Part shown: piece after piece, positions 1 through 8,127 of the stretch | Numbering within the stretch: the first letter of the stretch is position 1 | Layout of the letters: the number at the start of each line of letters is the position of its first letter | Source: Chloroflexota bacterium | GTDB lineage: Bacteria; Chloroflexota; Anaerolineae; Anaerolineales; UBA4823 | Direction of reading: 5' to 3' | Assembly: GCA_030636125.1 (NCBI GenBank) | Contig: DAOVXM010000023.1 | Location: forward strand, 1 to 12,095 | DNA: 12,095 nt | Notes under the pieces: model-generated | What the model was told of the DNA's origin: nothing | What the model saw: only the letters and a program-made list of their open reading frames with translations | The model's database searches: none | Translations under genes and position numbers: made by a program

Positions 1-16
1 AGTAACACGCTTTTCG

Positions 17-45
17 TTCAACTGATACGATTAGTACAGTATACT
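17..45 (+). promoter_or_regulatory. Weak candidate promoter for the hydrolase-like gene
   Basis: TATACT at 40-45 matches the -10 consensus at five of six positions. A poor -35 candidate (TTCAAC, 17-22) lies 17 bases upstream. A start near position 52 would give a leader of about 20 nt that includes GGAG at 58-61, ten bases before the ATG. The -10 is good and the -35 is not, and the window edge hides what lies further upstream, so this is tentative. Confidence 0.35.
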
Positions 46-71
46 CAATATGATGATGGAGCTCACTTGAG

Positions 72-1040
72 ATGACTGAATCCACCTTTGAAGTTCTGCA
101 ATCCCAGATACAGGCCAGCTATCAGGCCGGCCATTACGCCGCGGCGCTGGAGTTAGCCACACAGAACGCGGCGCGCTTCCCAGAACAAGCAGCGCTGATC
201 AATTACTGGCGCATCTGTATGCTGGCACGCCTCGAGAAACCAGACAATGCCATTCAGCTATTAGAAGGTGCGCTCGATGGCGGTACCTGGTACAGCGAAG
301 TGCTTCTGACCAAAAGCCCTTCCCTGGAGTCATTACAAGGTTCCCCCGAATTCGAAGCGCTGCTTGATCGAAACCGCCAGGTGCAGGAGCAAGACCAAGC
401 GCAACTCTACCCCCTGATCACCTTACGCCCACAAGGCGACTGCCAGAAAGGCGATATCCCCTGCCCTTTATTGATAGGACTGCATGCCAATGCCAGCACA
501 GCCCAGGCTTCGATAGACTACTGGAAGCCAGCCGGGGGAGCAGGCTGGCTGGTGGCTGTGCCGCAGTCTTCCCAGGCGATGTATAAAGACGCTTATGTCT
601 GGGATGACCTGCAGGTCACCAAAGAAGAGATCCAAAGGCATTACGCCGTATTAGGTGAACAATACGCCATCGACCCAGAGCAGGTTATCCTTGCCGGACA
701 TGCGATGGGAGCTGAAGTGGCGATTTGGCTGGCCCTCGGCGGCGCCATTGAAGTGAGCGGGTTCATCGCCATCAATCCTCAAGGCCCCTTGATGGACGAA
801 GTGGATAACTGGCAGCCATTAATTGAAAAATCCGCTGGAATACCATTAAGCGGGGCTGTTATTATAGGAGAAGATGATCACACCACCTCACCCAGCAGTA
901 TCCGCTCCCTGGTAGAGATGCTCAACCGGGGAGGCATCCCTTGTGAATTGGAAGTTATCCCTGGTGTGGGTCAAGATTACCATCCGGAATACGAAACCAG
1001 CCTGCTGCGAGGTATAGACTACATCATAGAGCGTATTTGA
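72..1040 (+). CDS. TPR-like / alpha-beta hydrolase fold protein, probably catalytically inactive
   Basis: A 322-residue protein with no signal peptide or membrane segment, so probably cytoplasmic. Residues about 4-100 are helical and alanine-rich in the manner of tetratricopeptide repeats. Residues about 130-322 resemble the phospholipase/carboxylesterase branch of alpha/beta hydrolases: a strand leading to LHAN (137-140, oxyanion-hole region), a nucleophile elbow AGHAMG (208-213), an acid-region loop GEDD (266-269) and a final PGVGQDYH (297-304). In active relatives the elbow reads GxSxG and the last motif GxGH. Here the nucleophile position is Ala211 (codon GCG, 702-704) and the usual His position is Gln301, with a His three residues later. 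The fold call is fairly secure, but the function is unknown and may be binding or scaffolding. GGAG at 58-61 supports the ATG at 72. It is one of only two plus-strand genes here and converges on the MFS gene. Confidence 0.8.
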   Translation: MTESTFEVLQSQIQASYQAGHYAAALELATQNAARFPEQAALINYWRICMLARLEKPDNAIQLLEGALDGGTWYSEVLLTKSPSLESLQGSPEFEALLDRNRQVQEQDQAQLYPLITLRPQGDCQKGDIPCPLLIGLHANASTAQASIDYWKPAGGAGWLVAVPQSSQAMYKDAYVWDDLQVTKEEIQRHYAVLGEQYAIDPEQVILAGHAMGAEVAIWLALGGAIEVSGFIAINPQGPLMDEVDNWQPLIEKSAGIPLSGAVIIGEDDHTTSPSSIRSLVEMLNRGGIPCELEVIPGVGQDYHPEYETSLLRGIDYIIERI

Positions 1041-1051
1041 GATTCCCCAAG

Positions 1052-2224
1052 CTAGGTTTTCGGCAGGGATAAAGCCAGTCCAGCCGCAGCTAAAGCGATC
1101 ACCGCCGAGAGCTGGAAAACCATCGGAACTCCATAAAGATCGGCCAGATAACCGCTCATTAGGGTTCCCACTGCCCCACTGGTAAACATATAGCCCAAGA
1201 TCATCCCGGAAGCCATCGCCATACCTGTGGGGATCATACGTTGAGCCAAGACGACGATAATTGAGTGGGTCGCTCCGGTCAAGCCGCCAGCCAGGGGGAT
1301 CAAAATGAAAAGCCAGCTTGACCAGCCTACCACCGATACCAGATATAGAGGGATGCTCGCCAGAGCTAAGGCGATGGCGGTTACCCGCCGTTTGCCGAAC
1401 CGATCAGCCATCGATCCACCCAGGATATTGCCCAAAGCCGAACCACCCATGAAGAGCGCTGCGACCAGACCGTAAACGCTGGCTGGCTGTCCCAGGTCGC
1501 TCAAGTGTTTTGGCACAAAGGTCACCATGTTCTGCTGTGACCAGGATTGGAAGGCAGCCAGCAGAGCAAACGCCACCAGAGGTAACAGCCTTTTGGCCAG
1601 ACTGTCCCTACGGAGGAGTTTAATGCTCCTCCCTAACCTGGCCGTCGTATGGGGTGCTTTCCTAAAAGTCTGGCGCAACTGGCGCGCCACAAAAATCCCA
1701 ACTGGGATGGCAAACGCAGATAAAGCCAGTAAGCCAAATGTTCCCGACCGGTCCAGGATAATCCCAGCCAACACTGGACCTATAAATAAGCCCGCCTGTC
1801 CAAAAACGAAAAAATATGCTGCGGCGGTGGTTTCTCTCCCGGAATAAAAATCGCGTCCCCGCAGTGTGGCTTGCATCGTTCCAGCCGGATGGAAAGCCGC
1901 TGAACCCAGGCTTGCGATGACCAATAACCACAATGCCATCATCCCAGGTGCGACCATCGCTAGTGAAAAAAACAACGCTAGCCATAAGATTCCACCTGCG
2001 GCAAACCAGCGCGGTCCATATCTATCCGTGAAATAACCAAACAGCGGCTGAAATAGGGCGCCAGAGATGATAAAGAGGGTGGTGAATAAGCCCAGGGCAG
2101 TGTTCCCCAAGCCTAACGGTACGATCAGGAAGGTAAATAACACCGCCCGTTGACCGTTGAGCATATCAACTGCAAAATGACCTAAGGCAACAGAAAAAAA
2201 GAGTTTATCAAGTAATAAAGTCAT
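1052..2224 (-). CDS. MFS transporter, fosmidomycin-resistance (Fsr)-like
   Basis: A 390-residue hydrophobic protein with about twelve membrane segments, the usual length for a major facilitator drug exporter in the inner membrane. The MFS motif A is present in both halves: GYFTDRYGPR (63-72) after the second helix and GGSMADRFGKRR (269-280) in the C-terminal half, separated by a basic central loop (about 181-212). The early LGHFAVDMLNG segment (14-24) and AFHPAGT (110-116) resemble the Fsr family, which in known members exports fosmidomycin by proton antiport. The substrate here is unknown. The gene follows nadD by 44 bases on the same strand, so it probably shares the obg-nadD transcript. 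No strong Shine-Dalgarno is visible before the ATG (the upstream sequence is AT-rich), so the start is less certain than the family. It ends 11 bases from the convergent hydrolase-like gene. Confidence 0.87.
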   Translation of the reverse strand: MTLLLDKLFFSVALGHFAVDMLNGQRAVLFTFLIVPLGLGNTALGLFTTLFIISGALFQPLFGYFTDRYGPRWFAAGGILWLALFFSLAMVAPGMMALWLLVIASLGSAAFHPAGTMQATLRGRDFYSGRETTAAAYFFVFGQAGLFIGPVLAGIILDRSGTFGLLALSAFAIPVGIFVARQLRQTFRKAPHTTARLGRSIKLLRRDSLAKRLLPLVAFALLAAFQSWSQQNMVTFVPKHLSDLGQPASVYGLVAALFMGGSALGNILGGSMADRFGKRRVTAIALALASIPLYLVSVVGWSSWLFILIPLAGGLTGATHSIIVVLAQRMIPTGMAMASGMILGYMFTSGAVGTLMSGYLADLYGVPMVFQLSAVIALAAAGLALSLPKT

Positions 2225-2268
2225 GTGAGTAATAACCGGATTTGAGGATTATCCAAAAAAACGAATCT

Positions 2269-2874
2269 CTATTCCTGATATAGAAGGCGTTCCCGGATAA
2301 GTTGGTATACTGGTTTCGGCAGGTAATATCGATAGGACCGCCCCTGGGCGATGCGCTGGCGAAGTTCGGATGAAGATATGCCGATTTCAGGCGCCTCTAC
2401 AAATTTTACTTTTTTTGAGATACCAGGAATCAGTGCTTCCAAGTCATGCACCTCTGGATGCGCACCCGGACGACACATCACCCCCAACCAATCGCAGGCT
2501 GCTACAAATTCCTCAGGTCGGTGCCAGGTGGTTAGATCTCTTAAAGAGTCACCCCCCATTAAATAAGTCAGTTCTACCCCAGCATATGCTTCCCTCAAAA
2601 GCTTCACCGTGTCAAGCGCGTAATGAGGTCCAGGACGGTCAATTTCCACTCGGGAGAGCTCAAAACTCGTGTCATCCGCGATCGCCTGAAGGAGCATATC
2701 GAGACGATCTGCCAGTGGAGTTATGCTTTGTCCCCTTTTATGGGGTGGGAAGGACGTGAGCACCCATAGCACCTTATCGAGTTCCAGTTGGTGCTTAGCC
2801 TCCGCCGCTAAGATCAGATGGCCTAAATGAGGTGGGTCAAAAGTACCCCCGAAGATACCGATTCGCACTGGCAC
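2269..2874 (-). CDS. nadD: Nicotinate-nucleotide adenylyltransferase NadD
   Basis: This enzyme joins nicotinate mononucleotide and ATP to make deamido-NAD, the penultimate step of NAD synthesis, in the cytoplasm. The 201-residue length is normal. Visible motifs are GGTFDPPHLGH (9-19, the HxGH nucleotidyltransferase signature), SFPPHK (41-46), GGDSLRDLTTWH (107-118) and ISSSELR (166-172, the ISSTxIR-type phosphate loop). The gene follows obg by 6 bases, a very common bacterial pairing. No ATG start is available. The longest reading uses GTG at 2874, but a second in-frame GTG at 2868 gives the more typical beginning (M-R-I-G-I-F-G-G) and lies nine bases after GAGG, which overlaps the obg stop codon. 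The first GTG is only three bases from that GAGG. I list the outer start; 2868 may be the real one. Confidence 0.95.
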   Translation of the reverse strand: MPVRIGIFGGTFDPPHLGHLILAAEAKHQLELDKVLWVLTSFPPHKRGQSITPLADRLDMLLQAIADDTSFELSRVEIDRPGPHYALDTVKLLREAYAGVELTYLMGGDSLRDLTTWHRPEEFVAACDWLGVMCRPGAHPEVHDLEALIPGISKKVKFVEAPEIGISSSELRQRIAQGRSYRYYLPKPVYQLIRERLLYQE

Positions 2875-2880
2875 AGCCCT

Positions 2881-4140
2881 CTAATCTTGCCACTCAAGCT
2901 CGAAGTCACCGATAAACACTGTATCACCTGCTTCTACGCCTGCCTCACGTAACGCATCTTCGATGCCTAAGGTTTTTAAGATGCGTTGGAATCGTCGCGC
3001 CGCTTGATCGTACTCCCAATATGTCATCGATGCAGCTCGTTCAATCGCCACACCAGAAACTCGCCAACCATCGGGCGTGCGCAGGATTGAGAATTCACGT
3101 GGATCTTCTTCAACTCTGTAAACCGGGATTACCTGGCTTACGGGCATCGGTGGGACTTCATCCAATAATTGTTTTGCCCGGTAGAGCAACTGGCGAACAT
3201 TATCACCAGTGAGAGCAGATATCGAGAATGGATCATAACCACGTTTTTTCATTTCGGCTTCTATTTCCGGCCAGCGCGCCTGCACCTCTGGCATATCATT
3301 TTTATTGAGAGCAACTACTTGTGGCTTTGAACCAAGTTCAGCATCAAATAATGCCAGCTCGCTATTGATCTGCGCGAAATCCAGTAGTGGGTCTTCAGAT
3401 AAACCATCCACCAGGTGAATCAGAACCTTTGTGCGTTGGATATGTCGTAAGAAATCATGACCTAAACCTATGCCTTCGTGAGCACCCTCGATCAGCCCAG
3501 GGATATCTGCCAAGACCAGGGTAGTATCCATATCCAACTCAGCTACACCCAGGTTCGGTTCCAATGTGGTGAATGGGTATGGGGCGATTTTCGGTTTAGC
3601 ATTGGTAACTGCAGCCAAGAAGGTCGATTTACCAGCGTTTGGCACACCGACAATACCAATATCCGCGATCAATTTTAGTTCTAATCGTAGATAGCGTTCT
3701 TGAGCTGGCTCCCCTTTCTCTGCAATGCGCGGCGCCTGGTTCTTGGCGGTGGAAAACCTGGCATTTCCACGCCCAGCTCGTCCTCCACTGGCAACCACTA
3801 ATCTCTGTCCGGCTTCTACCAGGTCACCAATAATTTCGTTTGTGCTTTCATCATAAACAACCGTGCCAGGTGGGACATGGATTACTAAATCTTGACCCGA
3901 ACGTCCAGTCATATTTTGCTTGCTACCTCTACCACCATCCTGGGCATGGAAATGTTTCTGTCGGCGAAAAGTGTACAGGGTATTCAGGGTCGGCTTAACC
4001 TCTAACAGCACATCCCCACCCTTGCCACCATCTCCACCATCCGGACCACCATAAGCAACGTATTTCTCACGACGAAAATGGACGACCCCGTCTCCCCCTT
4101 TACCTGACTGGACAGTTATTACCGCTTCATCAATAAACAT
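2881..4140 (-). CDS. obg: Obg family GTPase (ribosome assembly / stress GTPase)
   Basis: Obg/CgtA is an essential GTPase that binds the large ribosomal subunit late in assembly and is linked to the stringent response. The 419-residue protein shows the full three-domain layout. A glycine-rich Obg fold occupies residues 1-158 (GGDGGKGGD at 35-43). The G domain has P-loop GVPNAGKS (165-172), switch I TT (191-192), DIPG (212-215), NKND (279-282) and SALTG (308-312). A C-terminal OCT domain (about 340-419) is of the kind found in Gram-positive and Chloroflexota-type Obg proteins and absent from the E. coli form. It heads a minus-strand cluster with nadD (6 bases later) and the MFS gene. An extended -10 promoter lies about 100 bases upstream. 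No clear Shine-Dalgarno precedes the ATG, yet the protein begins exactly as the family does, so the start is well supported. Confidence 0.97.
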   Translation of the reverse strand: MFIDEAVITVQSGKGGDGVVHFRREKYVAYGGPDGGDGGKGGDVLLEVKPTLNTLYTFRRQKHFHAQDGGRGSKQNMTGRSGQDLVIHVPPGTVVYDESTNEIIGDLVEAGQRLVVASGGRAGRGNARFSTAKNQAPRIAEKGEPAQERYLRLELKLIADIGIVGVPNAGKSTFLAAVTNAKPKIAPYPFTTLEPNLGVAELDMDTTLVLADIPGLIEGAHEGIGLGHDFLRHIQRTKVLIHLVDGLSEDPLLDFAQINSELALFDAELGSKPQVVALNKNDMPEVQARWPEIEAEMKKRGYDPFSISALTGDNVRQLLYRAKQLLDEVPPMPVSQVIPVYRVEEDPREFSILRTPDGWRVSGVAIERAASMTYWEYDQAARRFQRILKTLGIEDALREAGVEAGDTVFIGDFELEWQD

Positions 4141-4242
4141 ACTGAAAAATTACTCGCAAATTAAGTGGGCAATAAGGATATAAAATAATTCCCGCGCCTC
4201 ATTACACCGGATGAAATTTCCGAAATATTCGTGTGCGGGGAG

Positions 4243-4270
4243 ATTATACCACTCACATAATTGTGCTTAA
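4243..4270 (-). promoter_or_regulatory. Promoter for the obg-nadD-MFS cluster (extended -10)
   Basis: Read on the minus strand, TATAAT (plus 4243-4248) is a perfect -10 box and is preceded by TG plus one base, giving the extended -10 form TGGTATAAT. Sixteen bases upstream is TTAAGC (plus 4265-4270), a partial -35, which is acceptable because extended -10 promoters depend less on it. Transcription would begin near 4236 and leave a leader of about 96 nt before the obg ATG at 4140. The Rex operator at 4283-4300 lies just upstream of this promoter. Confidence 0.65.
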
Positions 4271-4282
4271 CTTGTACGATTA

Positions 4283-4300
4283 TTGTGGGGGTTTGCACAA
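4283..4300. promoter_or_regulatory. Rex operator (ROP) upstream of rex
   Basis: TTGTG (4283-4287), eight bases, then CACAA (4296-4300) form an inverted repeat with exactly the 18-bp geometry of known Rex sites (TTGTG-N8-CACAA). The symmetry extends one base on each side (A4282/T4301). The site lies 56 bases before the rex start codon. Likely rex promoter elements overlap it: either TTGTAC (4272-4277) with CACAAT (4296-4301), or TTGCAC (4293-4298) with TAAATT (4316-4321). Either arrangement would let Rex repress its own gene when NADH is low. The central eight bases are GC-rich compared with the usual AT-rich centre. Confidence 0.75.
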
Positions 4301-4344
4301 TTGGAGATTTTGTGGTAAATTTCATTATCAGTCGATGGAAGGCG

Positions 4345-4349
4345 AGGAG
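4345..4349 (+). promoter_or_regulatory. Ribosome binding site that fixes the rex start
   Basis: AGGAG lies six bases before the ATG at 4356, ideal spacing. An upstream in-frame ATG at 4335 lies before this site, and the longer open frame from 4233 runs back through the Rex operator, so both are excluded as the main start. Confidence 0.85.
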
Positions 4350-4355
4350 ATAGTC

Positions 4356-4982
4356 ATGGAACAAAAACTAATACCTGATATTGTAATAGGACGACTGCCA
4401 CTATATTTACGCGAACTCCAGCTTATGGCAAATAGCGGACGTATTATCACCTCGTCCCAGGAACTCGGAGAACGTTTAGGTATCTCAGCAGCCCAAATTC
4501 GCAAAGATTTATCGCAATTTGGAGAATTCGGTAAACAAGGAACTGGATACGAGATCAAGTTCCTGATCGAGAATTTATGCCAGATCCTAAAAGTAGACCG
4601 GGTTTGGGATATGATTGTAGTGGGAGCTGGAGACATAGGCAGCGCCATAGCCCGCTATCAAGGATTTGAGGATCGGGGTTTCAAAGTGAAGGCAATCTAT
4701 GATAACGATCCAAAAAGAATCGGTAGCAAAATTGGGGGATTCACTGTTAATGATAACGCAAATTTAGGGAAGGATATCCGCGATATGGGCATCCAGGTAG
4801 CTATGATTGCTGTTCCTGGACCATACGCTCAAGAAGTAACTGACGAACTGGTTGAAGCAGGCATCAAAGCCATCTTGAACTACGCCCCTTTGAGTATTAA
4901 CGTCCCCGAAGGTGTGCGCGTGCAACACACAGACCCATTAACTCACCTGCAACGCATGACCTATTACTTGGATTTAGTCTAA
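4356..4982 (+). CDS. rex: Redox-sensing transcriptional repressor Rex
   Basis: Rex is a homodimeric repressor that binds DNA when NAD+ dominates and releases it when NADH rises; it controls fermentation and respiration genes. From the ATG at 4356 the protein has 208 residues, the usual size. The N-terminal winged helix (about 1-80) includes IITSSQELGERLGISAAQIR followed by KDLSQFGEFGKQGTGY, a near-perfect family signature. A Rossmann NAD(H) domain follows, with VVGAGDIGSAIA as the dinucleotide loop, and an acidic residue in AIYDNDP closes the second strand. The C-terminal helix (LQRMTYYLDLV) is the domain-swapped dimer element. The gene stands alone on the plus strand between its operator and a strong terminator, so it is probably monocistronic and autoregulated. 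Other targets cannot be told from this window, except possibly the divergent obg cluster. Confidence 0.97.
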   Translation: MEQKLIPDIVIGRLPLYLRELQLMANSGRIITSSQELGERLGISAAQIRKDLSQFGEFGKQGTGYEIKFLIENLCQILKVDRVWDMIVVGAGDIGSAIARYQGFEDRGFKVKAIYDNDPKRIGSKIGGFTVNDNANLGKDIRDMGIQVAMIAVPGPYAQEVTDELVEAGIKAILNYAPLSINVPEGVRVQHTDPLTHLQRMTYYLDLV

Positions 4983-5007
4983 TAACAGTGGTTTTTCGCA
5001 TATATCA

Positions 5008-5052
5008 AACGGTTCTGGCTTAAGATCTTTCTGCCAGAACCGTTGTTTTGTT
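5008..5052 (+). terminator. Rho-independent terminator after rex, possibly bidirectional
   Basis: A perfect 12-bp inverted repeat pairs 5008-5019 (AACGGTTCTGGC) with 5033-5044 (GCCAGAACCGTT) around a 13-base loop, starting 26 bases after the rex stop. The plus-strand tail is GTTTTGTT. Read on the minus strand the same stem is followed by TTTGATATAT, so it may also end transcription coming from the atp-mreB side, whose last stop codon is about 80 bases away. Confidence 0.85.
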
Positions 5053-5122
5053 AATGTCAACTCTACAAGAACGCCTCTGATAGAAGCTGGCACACTTTAG
5101 AGATTCGAACTTATCCAACTCA

Positions 5123-6136
5123 TCAGTCTCCTACTGCTGGCAGTTGTCGACGGATCTGGGGGTACATACTAAGACCGCGTGAAGCACCTTCAGCCACACA
5201 TGTCGTCGGGTTATCCACTTGATAGGCTGGCACACCCAATTCCTTGGTGAGTAGCTTGTCAATACCTCGCAGGAGCGCCCCGCCACCTGTCAGTGCCACA
5301 CCACGATCGATAATGTCCGAGATCAATTCTGGTGGCGTTTTCTCCAATACACGGCGAGCTGTATCAACAACCGCATCCAGCGGATCCTGTAGCGCCTCAA
5401 CAACCTCTCCCGTAGTCAGCGAAACCGGTCTTGGCAAGCCACTAACTTGATCCTGCCCCTGAATTTCGATACTTTGCTCCTCATCCTGGGGTACGGCTGC
5501 CCCAATGGTCAGCTTGACGTGCTCAGCAGTTAGTTGTCCGATAATGAGACCATATTTCTTGCGCACATAAGAAACAATGGCTTCGTCGAGGTAAATACCC
5601 CCTGCCCGCATCGTATCCGCGGCAACAATACCATACATAGCCAGGACTGCCGCCTGTGTAGCACCTGCCCCTAAGCACAGCAGCATATTTCCGGAAGGTG
5701 TACCAATTGGCAAGTCAACGCCAATCGCCGCAGCTAGTGGTTGCTGGATAAGATAGACTTCTCGTCCTCCTGCCTGGAGAGCTGCCTCATGCACCGCACG
5801 GCTCTCAACGCTTGTTACCCCGTAGGGAACGGTTATCATCACATTGGGTCTAAAGAAACGCACTGGGCTGCCTATGCGCGTTAGCAATGCATGCAGCATG
5901 TACTCAGTGACTTCGTAATCAGCAATCACTCCATTTTGGAGAGGACGTGTCACTTCTAATGTCTCAGGGACGCGGCCATACATGTCTTGAGCTTCCTGCC
6001 CCCAAGCCACCATTTTCTGCTCTTCGACGACAATGGCAGCAACAGTTGGCTCCTCTAAGACAATCTGATTGCCCTGGGCTACTCTGATGTAATTTGTTCC
6101 CAGATCTATGCCCAATTCCTTGGAAAAGAGGGCCAT
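5123..6136 (-). CDS. mreB: MreB-family actin homologue with degenerate ATPase site
   Basis: At 337 residues it matches MreB in length and aligns along the whole family pattern: phosphate-1 IDLGT (10-14), NGVIADY (68-74), VPYGVTSVE (103-111), LEKTPPELISDII (264-276) and the adenosine motif LTGGGALLRGID (282-293). MreB polymerises on the membrane with ATP and directs rod-shaped wall growth. In this copy the active-site residues have changed, compared with typical MreB from memory: IEEP is IQQP (130-133), DIGGGTTE is CLGAGATQ (154-161), GGDxMDEA is GGIYLDEA (179-186), and GERTAE is GQLTAE (200-205). It may bind nucleotide yet hydrolyse poorly or not at all. The start lies 6 bases after the atpC stop; the nearest GGGAG is 14 bases before the ATG, so translation may depend on coupling. 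No mreC or mreD is nearby. Family membership is secure, but the role in cell shape is not. Confidence 0.9.
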   Translation of the reverse strand: MALFSKELGIDLGTNYIRVAQGNQIVLEEPTVAAIVVEEQKMVAWGQEAQDMYGRVPETLEVTRPLQNGVIADYEVTEYMLHALLTRIGSPVRFFRPNVMITVPYGVTSVESRAVHEAALQAGGREVYLIQQPLAAAIGVDLPIGTPSGNMLLCLGAGATQAAVLAMYGIVAADTMRAGGIYLDEAIVSYVRKKYGLIIGQLTAEHVKLTIGAAVPQDEEQSIEIQGQDQVSGLPRPVSLTTGEVVEALQDPLDAVVDTARRVLEKTPPELISDIIDRGVALTGGGALLRGIDKLLTKELGVPAYQVDNPTTCVAEGASRGLSMYPQIRRQLPAVGD

Positions 6137-6142
6137 AGGTTA

Positions 6143-6595
6143 TTAGTTTTCTCCCTCTCTAATCTCAAATGGGCTCGTACGCCGACCGCGACGATAGCGG
6201 CGTGCCGCTTCCAGCCGTAGATTAGACCTGCGCAGTGCAGCTTCCATAGCCAGATACTCATCCGTATCCGGGGGTGGTCCTTGCTCGATATACTCCTCAG
6301 CGCGCTTACGTGCAGCTTCAGCCCGAGCTATATCTATCTCATCCACATTCTCCGCCGCGTCAGCCAACACAGTGATAATATCCGGTTGGACCTCCACTAC
6401 CCCACCAGAAATGGCAAAAATCTCTTCGCGTTCTTTGATACGTACTTTCAGGATTCCAAATTTTAATGTCGAGAGTAGGGGGGCATGGTTAGATAAAATG
6501 CCCATCTCCCCGGAGACACCCGGAACTACCACAATATCCGCATCACCCTCGAACACCAGGCGGTCCTGAGATACTATTTCACATCGAATTGGCAT
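6143..6595 (-). CDS. atpC: F1Fo ATP synthase epsilon subunit
   Basis: Epsilon sits on the central stalk with gamma, links it to the c-ring and inhibits ATP hydrolysis through its C-terminal helices. The 150-residue protein is slightly longer than the common 130-140. Residues 1-85 form the beta-sandwich domain, with VPGVSGEMGILSNHAPLLS (24-42) as the family hallmark. Residues about 86-135 form the helical hairpin, containing IDIARA (87-92), which matches the I/L-D-x-x-R-A segment that binds ATP in several bacterial epsilon subunits. The tail (about 132-150) is rich in arginine. AGGTGA upstream gives a reasonable ribosome site. It is the last F1 gene and is followed after 6 bases by the mreB-like gene. 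Confidence 0.96.
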   Translation of the reverse strand: MPIRCEIVSQDRLVFEGDADIVVVPGVSGEMGILSNHAPLLSTLKFGILKVRIKEREEIFAISGGVVEVQPDIITVLADAAENVDEIDIARAEAARKRAEEYIEQGPPPDTDEYLAMEAALRRSNLRLEAARRYRRGRRTSPFEIREGEN

Positions 6596-6621
6596 GGTCG
6601 CTCACCTTTTAAATTTCATTT

Positions 6622-6646
6622 TCCGAAACTCGATTCCGTTTTCGGA
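6622..6646 (-). repeat. Intercistronic inverted repeat between atpD and atpC
   Basis: TCCGAAA (6622-6628) and TTTCGGA (6640-6646) form a 7-bp perfect stem with an 11-base loop, immediately after the atpD stop codon. No T-run follows on the minus strand, so it does not look like a complete terminator. It could stabilise the upstream mRNA or modulate epsilon expression relative to beta. Confidence 0.5.
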
Positions 6647-6648
6647 TC

Positions 6649-8073
<1,425 letters not shown>

Positions 8074-8127
8074 TCAATCGCCGGCGTTATTTACTTATTC
8101 ATCCGGCAATGAGTATGGGTTATCCGT

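Noticed and set aside
1527..1985. Open frames of about 106 codons on both strands inside the MFS gene
   Set aside because: They overlap a well-supported transporter gene in other frames and have no family resemblance or ribosome site.
4310..4327. Second Rex-like site, TTGTG-N8-CATTA
   Set aside because: Only three of five positions match in the right half. It may be a weak auxiliary site, but the symmetry is too poor to call.
4233..4355. 41-residue N-terminal extension of rex
   Set aside because: It would translate through the Rex operator and promoter region. AGGAG six bases before the ATG at 4356 and the normal Rex length support the shorter form.
4328..4648. Minus-strand frame of 106 codons within rex
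   Set aside because: It is antisense to a clear Rex gene and has no recognisable features.
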